64,000 nucleotides of DNA from Flavobacterium tyrosinilyticum (GCF_023656565.1 NZ_JAMOKG010000003.1:62001-126000); one strand, 5' to 3'; shown: positions 36,223 through 46,078, counted from the first letter of the stretch. The notes: a model not told the origin generated them from the sequence alone. Translations and numbers: made by a program.

Positions 36223-38316
36223 TTATTCAATTACCCCAATTTCAGCAATTGAAACGGTTTGCCCTTTTCCTACAGCAGCTGTAGCAACAAATCGTAAAAA
36301 TCTTGCTTTTACCGCAGTAAAACTCTTAAGCTGCTCAATTGGATTGTGTTTGATGTTAGAGAATTCTCCTTCTGATTGTTTTGTCCAAGTAATATTATCT
36401 TCGCTGGTATAGAATTCATAATTCGAAATCAAATTCAAATTATTTCCAACTTGCTGTGGCGTGTATGTAAAGCCTTTTATTTCTCTTGCTTCGCCCATAT
36501 CGATAATGATTGCTTGAGGCAGTTTATTTTCGTTATTTCCAAATCCCCAATCGGTATTGGCATCTCCATCAATAATTCTTTCAACCGATTTATCATCTCC
36601 GCTTGAAATAGAAATCACGCTCCATTTTTCTTTAGAAACACCATATTTGGCTGTTTTTATGGCGCTGTTGATTTTCTCTTTTGTATTTCTCGAAATAGCT
36701 TTAATTTCTACTGCTTTATTGTATACAAATGGCGCTTTGTATAAAGTACTTTTTTCTGAAGGATTTTTTCCGTCAAGCGAATAATAAACAGCATTGCCGC
36801 TTTCCGATTTAATCGTAACCAAACCATTTTTATCACGAAGAATTTGAGGTTCCTTAACGAAAGTCGGAGCATTATACGCTTGAATTGTACTGATTACAAA
36901 TCCTGCTTTAGCATCTAAAATATTAACTCTTATTGCAGAAGCTGTAACACGATCTAATCGAAGAATTCTTTTGTAACCAATTGTAGTTTCGTTGGCAATC
37001 GTTTTCCATTGTCCATCCACTTTTGCCTCAACAGAAAATTCTTTTACACGTTGCCCAAGTTTAATATACTCTTGAAGTAAAATTCTATTGATTGCAGTTG
37101 GCTTTTTAAACGTAAATTCGATTGTAGCTAGTTTTACTTTATCGTCGGTTGCCCAATACGTATTTTTATCTCCGTCAATTACATTCTGAGGTCCAAAATT
37201 AGAATCATTTCCGCGAATGTTTGAAGCTTGAACCTGATTTCCCGCTAATAGTTCTTTTTTGAAATCGGCTTTAATTGTAGCAACCAATTCTTTCAATCTC
37301 GCTTCGTCATTTTCATGAACCAGACCGCGAGTATCAACAGGAAGATTTAATAATAAAGTAGCATTTCGTCCAATCGATTCGTAATAAATATCGACCATTT
37401 CGTCCAGCGAACGAACCTTATCGTCTTCAACAGAATGATAAAACCATCCTGGCCTGATCGAAACATCGGCTTCGCCAGGAACCCATTTTTCACCGTCTTC
37501 ATGTCCAGACATGAATTCGCTATAATGTACTTTTCCAGCCAATTCATCTTTTTGACGAAGTAACGACCAATTGGTTTTTCCTGCGCGTCCCTCTTCGTTT
37601 CCAATCCATCGAGCTTCAGATGGACCAACTCCCCAAACTAATGTTTTTGGAGCGATATCGTAAATTAGCTTATAAGTTTCATCCCAATTATAATAAGTTA
37701 ATGAATTGATTTTTCTGGTTTCGTTCGCACCGCCATAATAGCCGTCACCACCGTTTGCACCGTCAAACCACATTTCAAAAACATCTCCGTAATTCGTCAA
37801 TAATTCTTTTAACTGATTTCTGAAATACGTTATATATTCAGGTTTGCCATATTGCGGATGGTTTCTATCCCAAGGCGAAAGGTATAATCCGAGTTTTAAA
37901 TCGTATTCTTTACAAGCTTCGGCCAATTCTTTTACCAAATCTCCTTTTCCATTTTCCCAAGGCGAATTCTTAACTGAACGTTCTGTGTAAGCTGAAGGCC
38001 ATAAACAGAATCCGTCATGATGTTTAGCAACCAGAATTATTCCTTTCATTCCCGCCTCTTTTACCACGCGCGCCCATTGACGAACATCTAACTGCGACGG
38101 ATTAAAAAGTTCTGGCGACTCGTCACCGTAACCCCATTCTTTATTGGTAAAAGTGTTTAATGAAAAATGCACAAAAGCATAGAATTCCATTTCCTGCCAA
38201 TCGATTTGTTTCTGTGTCGGAAGCGGTCCAAAAGGCTTTGGTGCATTGGCGAATTCCTGACTTGAAGCATTAGAAATTACACCCAAAAGACATAAGGAAA
38301 GGAATATTTTTTTCAT
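36223..38316 (-). CDS. GH29 alpha-L-fucosidase with discoidin-like domain
   Basis: A 697-residue secreted enzyme (MKKIFLSLCLLGVISNASSQ). The barrel has FVHFSLNTFTNKEWGYG, VAKHHDGFCLWPSAYT and VFEMWFDGANGG with nucleophile Asp185. This last context is typical of the GH29-B group, which acts on alpha-1,3/1,4-fucose in Lewis structures. From about residue 350 an F5/8 type C (discoidin, CBM32-like) domain follows (FGPQNVIDGDKNTYWATDD), then a chitobiase-like segment (YSLDGKNPSEKSTLYKAPF) and a second discoidin-like domain (RIIDGDANTDWGF). It is 126 bp from the NagB-fusion gene and probably completes the N-glycan locus. Confidence 0.92.
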   Translation of the reverse strand: MKKIFLSLCLLGVISNASSQEFANAPKPFGPLPTQKQIDWQEMEFYAFVHFSLNTFTNKEWGYGDESPELFNPSQLDVRQWARVVKEAGMKGIILVAKHHDGFCLWPSAYTERSVKNSPWENGKGDLVKELAEACKEYDLKLGLYLSPWDRNHPQYGKPEYITYFRNQLKELLTNYGDVFEMWFDGANGGDGYYGGANETRKINSLTYYNWDETYKLIYDIAPKTLVWGVGPSEARWIGNEEGRAGKTNWSLLRQKDELAGKVHYSEFMSGHEDGEKWVPGEADVSIRPGWFYHSVEDDKVRSLDEMVDIYYESIGRNATLLLNLPVDTRGLVHENDEARLKELVATIKADFKKELLAGNQVQASNIRGNDSNFGPQNVIDGDKNTYWATDDKVKLATIEFTFKKPTAINRILLQEYIKLGQRVKEFSVEAKVDGQWKTIANETTIGYKRILRLDRVTASAIRVNILDAKAGFVISTIQAYNAPTFVKEPQILRDKNGLVTIKSESGNAVYYSLDGKNPSEKSTLYKAPFVYNKAVEIKAISRNTKEKINSAIKTAKYGVSKEKWSVISISSGDDKSVERIIDGDANTDWGFGNNENKLPQAIIIDMGEAREIKGFTYTPQQVGNNLNLISNYEFYTSEDNITWTKQSEGEFSNIKHNPIEQLKSFTAVKARFLRFVATAAVGKGQTVSIAEIGVIE

Positions 38317-38454
38317 TGCTGATCTGCTTTAAAATGGTCTATAAAGCATAAATGTACTATAAATTGAAATCTCACGAATAGAATTTCGACCAACAACAGA
38401 TTCTAAAGCGTTTTGGTCGAAAGTACATTTCTAGTAAATATATCTTATTGAGAA

Positions 38455-39102
38455 TTAGGTCAAACTTTTTGTCTTGATTCTAAAAATAGAAATTAGAATA
38501 ATAGATAAAATTACAAAGGACAATAAAACAAAAAATCCGTTTATAATTGCCGTTTGAAAACCTAATTGGGTTGCATCTATAAAAGGGTACGGATAAAATT
38601 CGGTTGCAAGTCCGTGAAACAAAGTGTAAATAATATAAATGATAGGGTAAATCAACCAATATGAAATAACTTTAAAAGAGATCTTCTCTGGACTTACAAA
38701 AAACAGCCAGAAAACGAAAAATAAAATGGGAACGACTGTATGAAAAATTTCGCTCACAATAAGATGATGTCCTTCTAAATGGAGAGTTGAGCGAAGGAGC
38801 AAATTAAAAACAATTCCGACAATCAATATATAAACTGTAATTGCCGTAAGAGTAGTGCACTTTCTAAAGAAAACATTTGCCTTGCTTTTGCCTCCAAATA
38901 ATAACAAAGCACTGCAAAGAAAAACGATTGTATTTGTTGTAATAGTAAAGAAACTAAAAAAGCGGACTGCTGCGCTGAAAAAAGTAAATTCAGGATTTTT
39001 TAACAGCAAGTAAAACTGTACAGGCAAGGCGTATAATTCTAAGGCAAAAATAATACCCAGCAAAATCTCCCCTTTTATTTTTGTGGTATTTTCTCTTTCC
39101 AT
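38455..39102 (-). CDS. Pr6Pr family integral membrane protein
   Basis: A 215-residue protein with six predicted membrane segments and no signal peptide. The pattern FFSFFTITTNTIVFLCSALLL, HHLIVSEIFHTVVPILFF, WLIYPIIYIIYTLFHG and FYPYPFIDATQLG is typical of Pr6Pr (FAR-17a/AIG1-like) proteins. Their function in bacteria is not established. It lies between the two glycan loci and shows no tie to either. Confidence 0.75.
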   Translation of the reverse strand: MERENTTKIKGEILLGIIFALELYALPVQFYLLLKNPEFTFFSAAVRFFSFFTITTNTIVFLCSALLLFGGKSKANVFFRKCTTLTAITVYILIVGIVFNLLLRSTLHLEGHHLIVSEIFHTVVPILFFVFWLFFVSPEKISFKVISYWLIYPIIYIIYTLFHGLATEFYPYPFIDATQLGFQTAIINGFFVLLSFVILSIILISIFRIKTKSLT

Positions 39103-39150
39103 ATTTCGCTAAAAGTCAGATTACTAAAATAAGGATTTTATTCGAAATAT

Positions 39151-39708
39151 TTACAGCACTCTTTTCTGTTTCTCACTCTCAGCAATCGTTTTTTCAAGCC
39201 TTGACAGTTGTGTTTTTTCCTGCTTAGCACTCATAATCCAATGAATTATTACCTTTTTATAAGAAGGCGCTTGCTTCTCAAAATATTCCCAAGCGATTTT
39301 ATTGTTTTTAAACTGTTTTTCGTAAACTTCTAACAGCGGAACTGCTTCTTTTTCATGCGAATAAATCTTAGACTTATTTTCAGTTCTAAAACTAAAGGCT
39401 TTCAAACCAGCATCTGTCATAAGTCCAGCTTTAGTCAAATCTTCCATCTTCTGAATATTAATCGCACTCCAGATGCTAGAAGTTTTTCTCGGGGTAAAAC
39501 GAATCGTATAGCTTTCTGCATCAATAGATTTTCGAACACCATCAATCCAACCAAAACAAAGTGCTTGATCAACCGATTCTGACCAACTCATAGAAGACTT
39601 TTTACTTGTAACTTTATAAAAACCAACCAAAAGTTCTTTTTCTTTCTGATGATTTTTCTCGAGCCATTTTCTAAAGTCTAATTGATCTGCGAAAAATGTT
39701 GGTGTCAT
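39151..39708 (-). CDS. YdeI/OmpD-associated family protein
   Basis: A 185-residue cytoplasmic protein. TPTFFADQLDFRKWLEKNHQKEKELLVGFYK, SWSESVDQALCFGWIDGVRKSID, YTIRFTPRKTSSIWSAINIQKMEDL and a C-terminal helix-rich part are typical of the YdeI/OmdA group, described as bacteriocin-protection or OmpD-associated. The molecular role is unclear. It lies 48 bp upstream of the Pr6Pr gene. Confidence 0.82.
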   Translation of the reverse strand: MTPTFFADQLDFRKWLEKNHQKEKELLVGFYKVTSKKSSMSWSESVDQALCFGWIDGVRKSIDAESYTIRFTPRKTSSIWSAINIQKMEDLTKAGLMTDAGLKAFSFRTENKSKIYSHEKEAVPLLEVYEKQFKNNKIAWEYFEKQAPSYKKVIIHWIMSAKQEKTQLSRLEKTIAESEKQKRVL

Positions 39709-39736
39709 TTTTGTTTTTTTTTATAAATGTATAAAG

Positions 39737-39881
39737 AATCTCGCAAAGGCGCTAAGTCGCAAAGTTTATTAAAAAAACTAAACCATATAAGTTATATAAG
39801 TTTAATTAAGTCAAAACTTAAAATCACTTACATAACTTATATGGTTCAAAAAACTTTGCGATTTGGCGACTTTGCGAGATT
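39737..39881. repeat. 145-bp hairpin repeat overlapping a stop codon
   Basis: Nearly complete inverted repeat: AATCTCGCAAAGGCGC at the left end pairs with the right end CTTTGCGAGATT, and inside it AACCATATAAGTTATATAAG pairs with CTTACATAACTTATATGGTT. The right end reaches into the stop codon of the GH2 gene (39880-39882). It can also serve as its transcription stop. Confidence 0.75.
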
Positions 39882-42297
39882 AATTTACTTTGACTTCAAT
39901 TATTGAAGCTTGTAAACCAGCAGTTGTCGCTTTCAACTGAATATTTTCTTTCTTCCCATTAGATTGAATAATCACAATACATTTTCCATTAAACAGTTTA
40001 CAAGAATTGGATTTAAAAGAATCCAAATTAGCTTGATAGCCATTATCAACACCAACTAATTTTCCTCCGCCAGAAACTTCAAAATTAATCAAATCCATGG
40101 CGTTTGGCACTAAATTTCCATCTTTATCAGTCATAGAAACGGTTACATAAACCAAATCGTAAGTATCATTTTTCATTGAAGTTTTATCAGCTTGCAAGTC
40201 TAATTTAGAAGCTTCTCCTGCAGTTCGGATTTCCTTTTCTAAAACTACTTTTCCGTTCTTTCTTGAAATCGCTTTTAATGTTCCAGGTTCAAATTTTACA
40301 CGCCAAGAAATATGCAGATCATCATTTTGTTTTGCTTTTTTTCCTAGAGATTTTCCGTTTAAGAATAATTCTACTTCATCAGCATTATTATAATAGGCCC
40401 AAACTTCTACTTCCTGATCTTTTTTCCAGTTCCAATGCGGTAAAATGTGCAGAACAGTTTTGTTCGACCATTCACTTTGGTACATATAATACACATCTTT
40501 TGGAAGTCCAGCTAAATCAACGATTCCAAAATATGAACTTCTTGCAGGAAATGGATACGGATCTGGTTCTCCGATATAATCGAATCCTGTCCAGATAAAA
40601 GTTCCCGCCATGAAATCCTGCTTTTTAATCGTTTTCCAGTTCTCTTCGTGCGTTGCTCCCCAATACGATTTTACCTGATCGTAAGCCGAAACGGTCCAAT
40701 CTGCATTTCCGTCAAACGGAGCACCGTGTTTGGTTGGCCAAGCTTTAATTCCGTCAGGGAAATCATAATGCCCGCGCGTTTCTAAAGCCGAAACACTTTC
40801 AGATGCTAATATCTTTTGTCCTTTAAATTTAGTTGGAAAATCTTTATAATCTTCGTGTTTGTAATTGAAACCTAAAAGATCTAAAGCTCCTGATTGGTAA
40901 ATGAAGTTTTTCTCAATTACATTTTCCGTCAAAGCCGAAGTTACAGGACGAGTTGCATCTAATGATTTTACAATCTTAGCTAATTCTCTGGTAATTACAA
41001 TTCCAGTTGAATCAAATTGTTCTCTGATTTCGTTACCAATACTCCACATCATTACCGACGGATGATTACGATCTCTTTTGATGAAATCTTCTAAATCCTG
41101 TTTATGCCAAGCATCCCAATCTTTATGGTAATCGTTGGTTACTTTTTTCTTTTTCCAAACATCAAAGGCTTCGTCCTGAACAATGAATCCCATTTCGTCG
41201 CATAATTGCATCATTTCCAACGAATGCGGATTATGAGACATTCTGATAGCGTTCGCGCCCATTTCTTTCATTAAAGTCAATTTTCTTCTAACAGCATGAA
41301 TATTTTCAACAGCACCTAAAGCGCCGTTATCGTGATGCAGACAAACGCCGTAGATTTTCGTTGGAACACCATTTAAAGAGAAACCTTTTTCTGAGTCAAA
41401 ATTGAAAAATCTAAATCCAAGAGGCGTTTGGTAATTGTCAACCAATTTTGATTTCTCATAAACTTTTGTAATAACTTTATACAAATACGGATTCTCTGTA
41501 CTCCACAATTTCGGCTGATTTAAAACCAAATCATGAACTTTCTTTTCAGATGTCTTAGCTCCAATTTTTTCTATTGAAGTATAATTGGCCACTTCTTTAT
41601 TTTCTGCATTTACAATCGAAGTAACAAGTCTAAATTCTTTTGCAGAAGCATTATCATTATCAATGGTAACTTCTAAATGTATTTTTGATTTTGCTGCGGA
41701 AACTTCTGGAGTCGTAGCGTAAGTTCCCCACTTTCCTACATACAATTTTTCGCTGGCAACTAAACGTACATTTCTATAAATTCCAGATCCCGTATACCAT
41801 CTCGAATTGGGTTGTGCATCGTTATCAACTTTTACGGCAATCAAATTCTCTTTTCCGAAGTTTAAATATTGCGTCAAGTCATAACCAAAAGAAATATATC
41901 CGTTTGGACGAACTCCTAATGATTTTCCATTTATGAAAACTTCACTGTTCTTAAAAACACCGTCAAATTCAATTGAAACGGTTTTGTTTTTCCAGTTCGT
42001 AGGAATTGTAAAAACTTTACGATACCAGCCTTTTCCTGCAGGTAAAAATCCCTGTGCTTGTTTGGTTTTGCTATCTTTATCAAAAGCACCTTCAATACTC
42101 CAATCGTGTGGCAGTTGAAGTGTTCTCCACTCTGACACATTGAAATTAGATTGAATTGCTTCTGGATAATCTCCTAATTTGAAGTTCCAGTTTCTATTAA
42201 AATCTTCGACAATTCTGGCTTGCTTTTGCGCAAAAATGGATACCGAAAACAATAAGGCAATTGTAATTTTTTGAAATATGTTTTTATGTTTTATCAT
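39880..42297 (-). CDS. GH2 beta-galactosidase-like enzyme with C-terminal Ig-like domains
   Basis: An 805-residue secreted enzyme (signal peptide ending VSIFAQ). Order of domains: sugar-binding jelly-roll (LPHDWSIEGAF, GWYRKVF, VFINGKSLGVRPNGY), Ig-like domain, barrel with acid/base Glu423 in WSIGNEI and nucleophile Glu500 in LASESVS, then a DUF4982-like domain (YYNADEVELFLNGKSLGKK) and a final bacterial Ig-like domain (VSGGGKLVGVDNG). It probably releases terminal beta-galactose; other GH2 specificities cannot be excluded. It is the last gene of the second glycan locus in reading order. Confidence 0.9.
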   Translation of the reverse strand: MIKHKNIFQKITIALLFSVSIFAQKQARIVEDFNRNWNFKLGDYPEAIQSNFNVSEWRTLQLPHDWSIEGAFDKDSKTKQAQGFLPAGKGWYRKVFTIPTNWKNKTVSIEFDGVFKNSEVFINGKSLGVRPNGYISFGYDLTQYLNFGKENLIAVKVDNDAQPNSRWYTGSGIYRNVRLVASEKLYVGKWGTYATTPEVSAAKSKIHLEVTIDNDNASAKEFRLVTSIVNAENKEVANYTSIEKIGAKTSEKKVHDLVLNQPKLWSTENPYLYKVITKVYEKSKLVDNYQTPLGFRFFNFDSEKGFSLNGVPTKIYGVCLHHDNGALGAVENIHAVRRKLTLMKEMGANAIRMSHNPHSLEMMQLCDEMGFIVQDEAFDVWKKKKVTNDYHKDWDAWHKQDLEDFIKRDRNHPSVMMWSIGNEIREQFDSTGIVITRELAKIVKSLDATRPVTSALTENVIEKNFIYQSGALDLLGFNYKHEDYKDFPTKFKGQKILASESVSALETRGHYDFPDGIKAWPTKHGAPFDGNADWTVSAYDQVKSYWGATHEENWKTIKKQDFMAGTFIWTGFDYIGEPDPYPFPARSSYFGIVDLAGLPKDVYYMYQSEWSNKTVLHILPHWNWKKDQEVEVWAYYNNADEVELFLNGKSLGKKAKQNDDLHISWRVKFEPGTLKAISRKNGKVVLEKEIRTAGEASKLDLQADKTSMKNDTYDLVYVTVSMTDKDGNLVPNAMDLINFEVSGGGKLVGVDNGYQANLDSFKSNSCKLFNGKCIVIIQSNGKKENIQLKATTAGLQASIIEVKVN

Positions 42298-42329
42298 AAA
42301 TATGTTTTTTATTCTAATCGTATTTTTCT

Positions 42330-42404
42330 GTAGAGACGCACCGCAGTGCGTCTAACACACAGTATGGACAATTGGAGCGTAGACGCACTGCGGTGCGTCT
42401 CTAC
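42330..42404. repeat. GC-rich inverted repeat, 25-bp perfect arms
   Basis: The arms at 42330-42354 and 42380-42404 are perfect reverse complements (they start GTAGAGACGCACC and end GGTGCGTCTCTAC), and each arm contains its own small palindrome (GCACCGCAGTGC-like). Its G+C content is far above that of the flanks. Probably a dispersed repeat, also able to stop transcription between the two GH2 genes. Confidence 0.75.
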
Positions 42405-42447
42405 AATAAAACCTTGGTGTCATTGCGCCTTCGTGGCAAACCACCAT

Positions 42448-45400
42448 TTACTGAAACTCAAAATTATCCAACATTAATCCCTTCAAATCATCACCTTCTA
42501 GCGTTATTTTATACGTTCCTGCATTAATATATCCTCCAGAAGTCGTATTCAAAATCTTCCATTTTTCAGGCGAAGGAAAAAACTCAATCGTATCATTTCG
42601 CATTAAAATTCCGTAGGCATCTTCCATTTTGAATTTGACTTTTAATGGCGTTTCATTTCTATTCATAAAACGGAAACGCATTAAATAAATTCCGGCAACA
42701 CCAGGTTTTACTTCAAATTCGATACTGTTATTGGTCTTTTTAGTGAATTCAATATAATCCGCTTTTTTGAAATTTCCTTTTTCGATTCCAGTTCCTGTTG
42801 TTTTTGCTTTTTCGGCTTCAATAATTACAACAGGTCTTGAATCGTCTTTTTCGCCCATATCATAAGTTGGAAAGACTGCGATTGTAGAAATGGTTTCAGA
42901 ATTATCAAAAATAACTTTCTCACCTTTCTTCACTTTTTTAGTGAAAACTACAAATTCGTTTTGACTGCTATTTTTAGCTTTTTCTTCTAACTTTTTATAA
43001 TCTGAAAATCGCTCTAAATTCAATTTTTTATTATCTGCAAAAAAATATAATTCTGAATCTTCTTTAGCAGTAAACGAACCTTTATTTTTAGAATGAGATG
43101 AAAACTGCAAATAATCCGCTCCAAAAACCTCAGAAGGCAATTCGGTAAAAATAACATCAGAATCTGAATATTGTTTTGAATTAATATCCAACCATGAAGC
43201 TATTTTGTTGGTTTTAGCATAAAAATCTAAAACTAGATTTTGAATGTTTTTTGAAGATTCTTCTGCTGGTCTTGCGTGAATGTCTTTTGTCGCAATTGCA
43301 ATTGCTGAAATAATCGCCTGCGAAGCTTTTACATTTGGGAACGAAATAACTATTTTTCCGTTTGTGCTTTTTACTTTGAATGTTTTCTTCAAAGCGTTAT
43401 CATGTCCTGCTTCTGCCCAAATGTCAAAATCTTTTAAAACTACATTGTCATTAATGGCAACATCAAACAAACGCCATCCTTTGCAGTCTAACCCTCCGCC
43501 AGTTCCGTACCAAGGTTCTGTGAAATATAATTCTATTAAATATTCTCCGTCTGGTGCAGGAAATTCATAACGCAATTTATCAACTCCATATCTAAAACTT
43601 TGAAATAATGCCGAATCTTTTGTTCCATTTATCGGGTCGAAAGTGGTTCTTTGACTCGCAAAAAAGTCAGGAAGTTTTTCAAAATTATCTGTCCATGATA
43701 AAGAACCCCAAGTATTCTGTCCATTTTTATGAGTATCCGTTAACCAAGTATTTCCAGCAGAATCTGTCAATTCAGAACCTCCGCAATTGACTCTGTAAAT
43801 ATAATTATAACCACTTTTGGCTTTTGTAATATCTGCTTTATTGGTTGTTAAAGTCTCAAAATTTGGTGCTTTTGGAAAATTATTTAAAACAATATAATCT
43901 TTGGCAACTGCTTTTCCGTTTACATATCCAACGGCATACAAAACATTGTACTGAATATTGACATTATTAAATTGAAAATGTTGTCCAATCCCTGGATTTT
44001 TTAGTTTTCCTAAAGAAGATTTATTCACATCGTTGAACAATTCTACTTGATCGCAATTTGAGTAAATATCAATTCCGTTTTTGATTCCAGGTTTTTCCCA
44101 ACGACTTGGCCAAGTATGCGAAACGATATACACCATTGGATTGGTTTTGTTCGAAACATAATTGGCTCGGTACATATAAAAAGCATCCAGAGGTTCGCCC
44201 CAAATCGTAAAAAGTCCTTTATAATTGACTGGCCCAACTTTGTCAATATCTCTAAATCCTTCTCCATTTTGTACGCGTCCCGGATTTTCGTGCGAAGCAA
44301 AAAGCCAGTTGAATTGTCCCGCAATTTTATCTTTTACCGATTCGGCTTCTCTAACTTTAATTTCCATTAATTGAGAAAAACGGTTTTCGCTCAAAGTTCC
44401 CTTTTGGTCAAACTCGCCTTCTGTATGCAAATCGGCTGAACGCCATGCGCCATATTCTCCGTTTAAAAGCTGAGTCGTCATTTCTAAATGATACTTCAAC
44501 GGATCTCCACCATAAGTTCCTGACCAGTTTTGAACGACATTCCAATCTGTTCCTTCTCCACCGTTACAAGTTGTTACGATTCTTTGAGAAGCAGATAACG
44601 GATCCATTTGTCGGATAATCTGCGTGCATTCTTCGGCAAATTCTTTCGGAATGGTACTTTCATTCTGCAATCCCCACATGACAACCGATGGGCTGTTTCT
44701 GCGTTCTTTAATCCATTCTCGTAATAAGGTTTTAAAGTTTTCTTTGAATTCTGGCGTATCGTACCAAATATGTGCTGAAAACTGACTCCAAAACAGGATT
44801 CCGTTTTCGTCTAATTCTTTTTGATATAATAAATTATGAGGCTGATGTGCTTCTCTAAAAGCATTAAATCCGCCTGCTTTGATTTGTTCGATTCTGGAAT
44901 GAATCATCTCGTCTGAAAACGAATGACTTTTTCCAATCAAATGTTCGTATTCGCAAACTCCATTGATAAAAACTGGTTCATCATTAATAAAAAAACGATT
45001 GTCCTTTCCGTCACGACTAACCGGCCAACTTACCCAACGAATTCCATAAGGTGTTGCTAACTGATCTATTATTTTTCCGTTTTCGTAAATTGAAGTCACC
45101 AATTTATACAAATACGGATTGGATGGCGACCATAATTTCGGATTTTGAATCTCAGGAAGTGTCTGTGCTATTTCCTTTGTTTCTTCCGAATTGATTTTGT
45201 TGTCACTTTTTATGATAACAACTTTCTTCCCCGAAGCATCCAGAAGAATATTTTCAATCGTTAAATTTCGTTGTGAAGTGCCGTAGTTCTTGATTTCCGT
45301 TGTAGTATGAAGAATCGCTTTTTGTTTGGAAACCGATTTATCATTCCAAATGTGAACTCCGAAAGGCTGAATTCTCAAATCGTTTGTAATTACCAAAGAA

Positions 45401-45975
45401 ACTGGTCTGAAAATTCCCATTGGCTGAGAACCTTCTGAAAATCCCCACTCTCCAGAACAGCCCCCGCAAACCCAAGGCAAATCGGCAATAAAAGAAGGAT
45501 GTGCTGCTTTTACTAAAATGATATTTTCTTTGTCGAAAGAAACAGCTTTTGTAATGTCTAAAGTAAAAGTGGTTCTTCCACCTTTGTGTTCGCCCACTTT
45601 TTTACCGTTTACCCAAACTGTTGCATAAGAACTTACACCTTCGAAATAAAGGAAATGCTGTTTTGAACTCTCTTTTTTATCAAGTTTTAGCGATTTTTTG
45701 TACCATGCAGTACCGTGTAAATTTCCATGTTTTGTTCTTCTAAAACCATAATACTGATCCCAATTGTGAGGCACACTAACCTTTTGCCAATTGGAATCAG
45801 TTTTTGGATTTTCTACAAAATCTTCCTCTTTCAGCGGAAGATTATCCAGTATTACGGTTTCCCAAGACGAATTCAGTGAAATTTCTTTACGAAACTTCCC
45901 TGAATCTTTGCTCTGACTCCAAACAGAGCAAAAACTTGAGAAAAAACAAAAAATAAAAAAAACTATTCTATTCAT
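42448..45975 (-). CDS. Large GH2 enzyme with malectin and C-terminal CBM-like domains
   Basis: The frame is open to 46134, but that extension runs through a repeat and into the upstream gene. I chose the Met at 45975, which starts a signal peptide (MNRIVFFIFCFFSSFCSVWSQ), giving 1175 residues. The GH2 jelly-roll (VPHNWDQYYGF, GTAWYKKSL), Ig domain and barrel come first, with acid/base Glu439 in WGLQNES and probable nucleophile Glu507 in NGEYGAW. Residues about 740-900 form a malectin-like domain (YRVNCGGSELTDSAGNTW, ELYFTEPWYG). The C-terminus resembles a CBM6/35 beta-sandwich (IEAEKAKTTG to GLMLDNFEF). The substrate is unknown, probably a beta-galactoside or beta-glucuronide. Confidence 0.88.
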   Translation of the reverse strand: MNRIVFFIFCFFSSFCSVWSQSKDSGKFRKEISLNSSWETVILDNLPLKEEDFVENPKTDSNWQKVSVPHNWDQYYGFRRTKHGNLHGTAWYKKSLKLDKKESSKQHFLYFEGVSSYATVWVNGKKVGEHKGGRTTFTLDITKAVSFDKENIILVKAAHPSFIADLPWVCGGCSGEWGFSEGSQPMGIFRPVSLVITNDLRIQPFGVHIWNDKSVSKQKAILHTTTEIKNYGTSQRNLTIENILLDASGKKVVIIKSDNKINSEETKEIAQTLPEIQNPKLWSPSNPYLYKLVTSIYENGKIIDQLATPYGIRWVSWPVSRDGKDNRFFINDEPVFINGVCEYEHLIGKSHSFSDEMIHSRIEQIKAGGFNAFREAHQPHNLLYQKELDENGILFWSQFSAHIWYDTPEFKENFKTLLREWIKERRNSPSVVMWGLQNESTIPKEFAEECTQIIRQMDPLSASQRIVTTCNGGEGTDWNVVQNWSGTYGGDPLKYHLEMTTQLLNGEYGAWRSADLHTEGEFDQKGTLSENRFSQLMEIKVREAESVKDKIAGQFNWLFASHENPGRVQNGEGFRDIDKVGPVNYKGLFTIWGEPLDAFYMYRANYVSNKTNPMVYIVSHTWPSRWEKPGIKNGIDIYSNCDQVELFNDVNKSSLGKLKNPGIGQHFQFNNVNIQYNVLYAVGYVNGKAVAKDYIVLNNFPKAPNFETLTTNKADITKAKSGYNYIYRVNCGGSELTDSAGNTWLTDTHKNGQNTWGSLSWTDNFEKLPDFFASQRTTFDPINGTKDSALFQSFRYGVDKLRYEFPAPDGEYLIELYFTEPWYGTGGGLDCKGWRLFDVAINDNVVLKDFDIWAEAGHDNALKKTFKVKSTNGKIVISFPNVKASQAIISAIAIATKDIHARPAEESSKNIQNLVLDFYAKTNKIASWLDINSKQYSDSDVIFTELPSEVFGADYLQFSSHSKNKGSFTAKEDSELYFFADNKKLNLERFSDYKKLEEKAKNSSQNEFVVFTKKVKKGEKVIFDNSETISTIAVFPTYDMGEKDDSRPVVIIEAEKAKTTGTGIEKGNFKKADYIEFTKKTNNSIEFEVKPGVAGIYLMRFRFMNRNETPLKVKFKMEDAYGILMRNDTIEFFPSPEKWKILNTTSGGYINAGTYKITLEGDDLKGLMLDNFEFQ

Positions 45976-45986
45976 ATTTTCTATGT

Positions 45987-46068
45987 CCTGCAAGGTTTTC
46001 AAAACCTTGTAGGTTTTTATTTTTAACGTCCATTTACAATACCTACAAGGTTTTGAAAACCTTGCAGG
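45987..46068. repeat. 28-bp perfect inverted repeat between two enzyme genes
   Basis: Arms at 45987-46014 and 46041-46068 are exact reverse complements (CCTGCAAGG at the outer left, CCTTGCAGG at the outer right), and each arm is itself palindromic around AAGGTTTTCAAAACCTT. A further, slightly diverged arm stands alone at 55969-55996. It fills almost the whole gap between the two coding regions. Confidence 0.8.
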
Positions 46069-46078
46069 AACGCATAGG

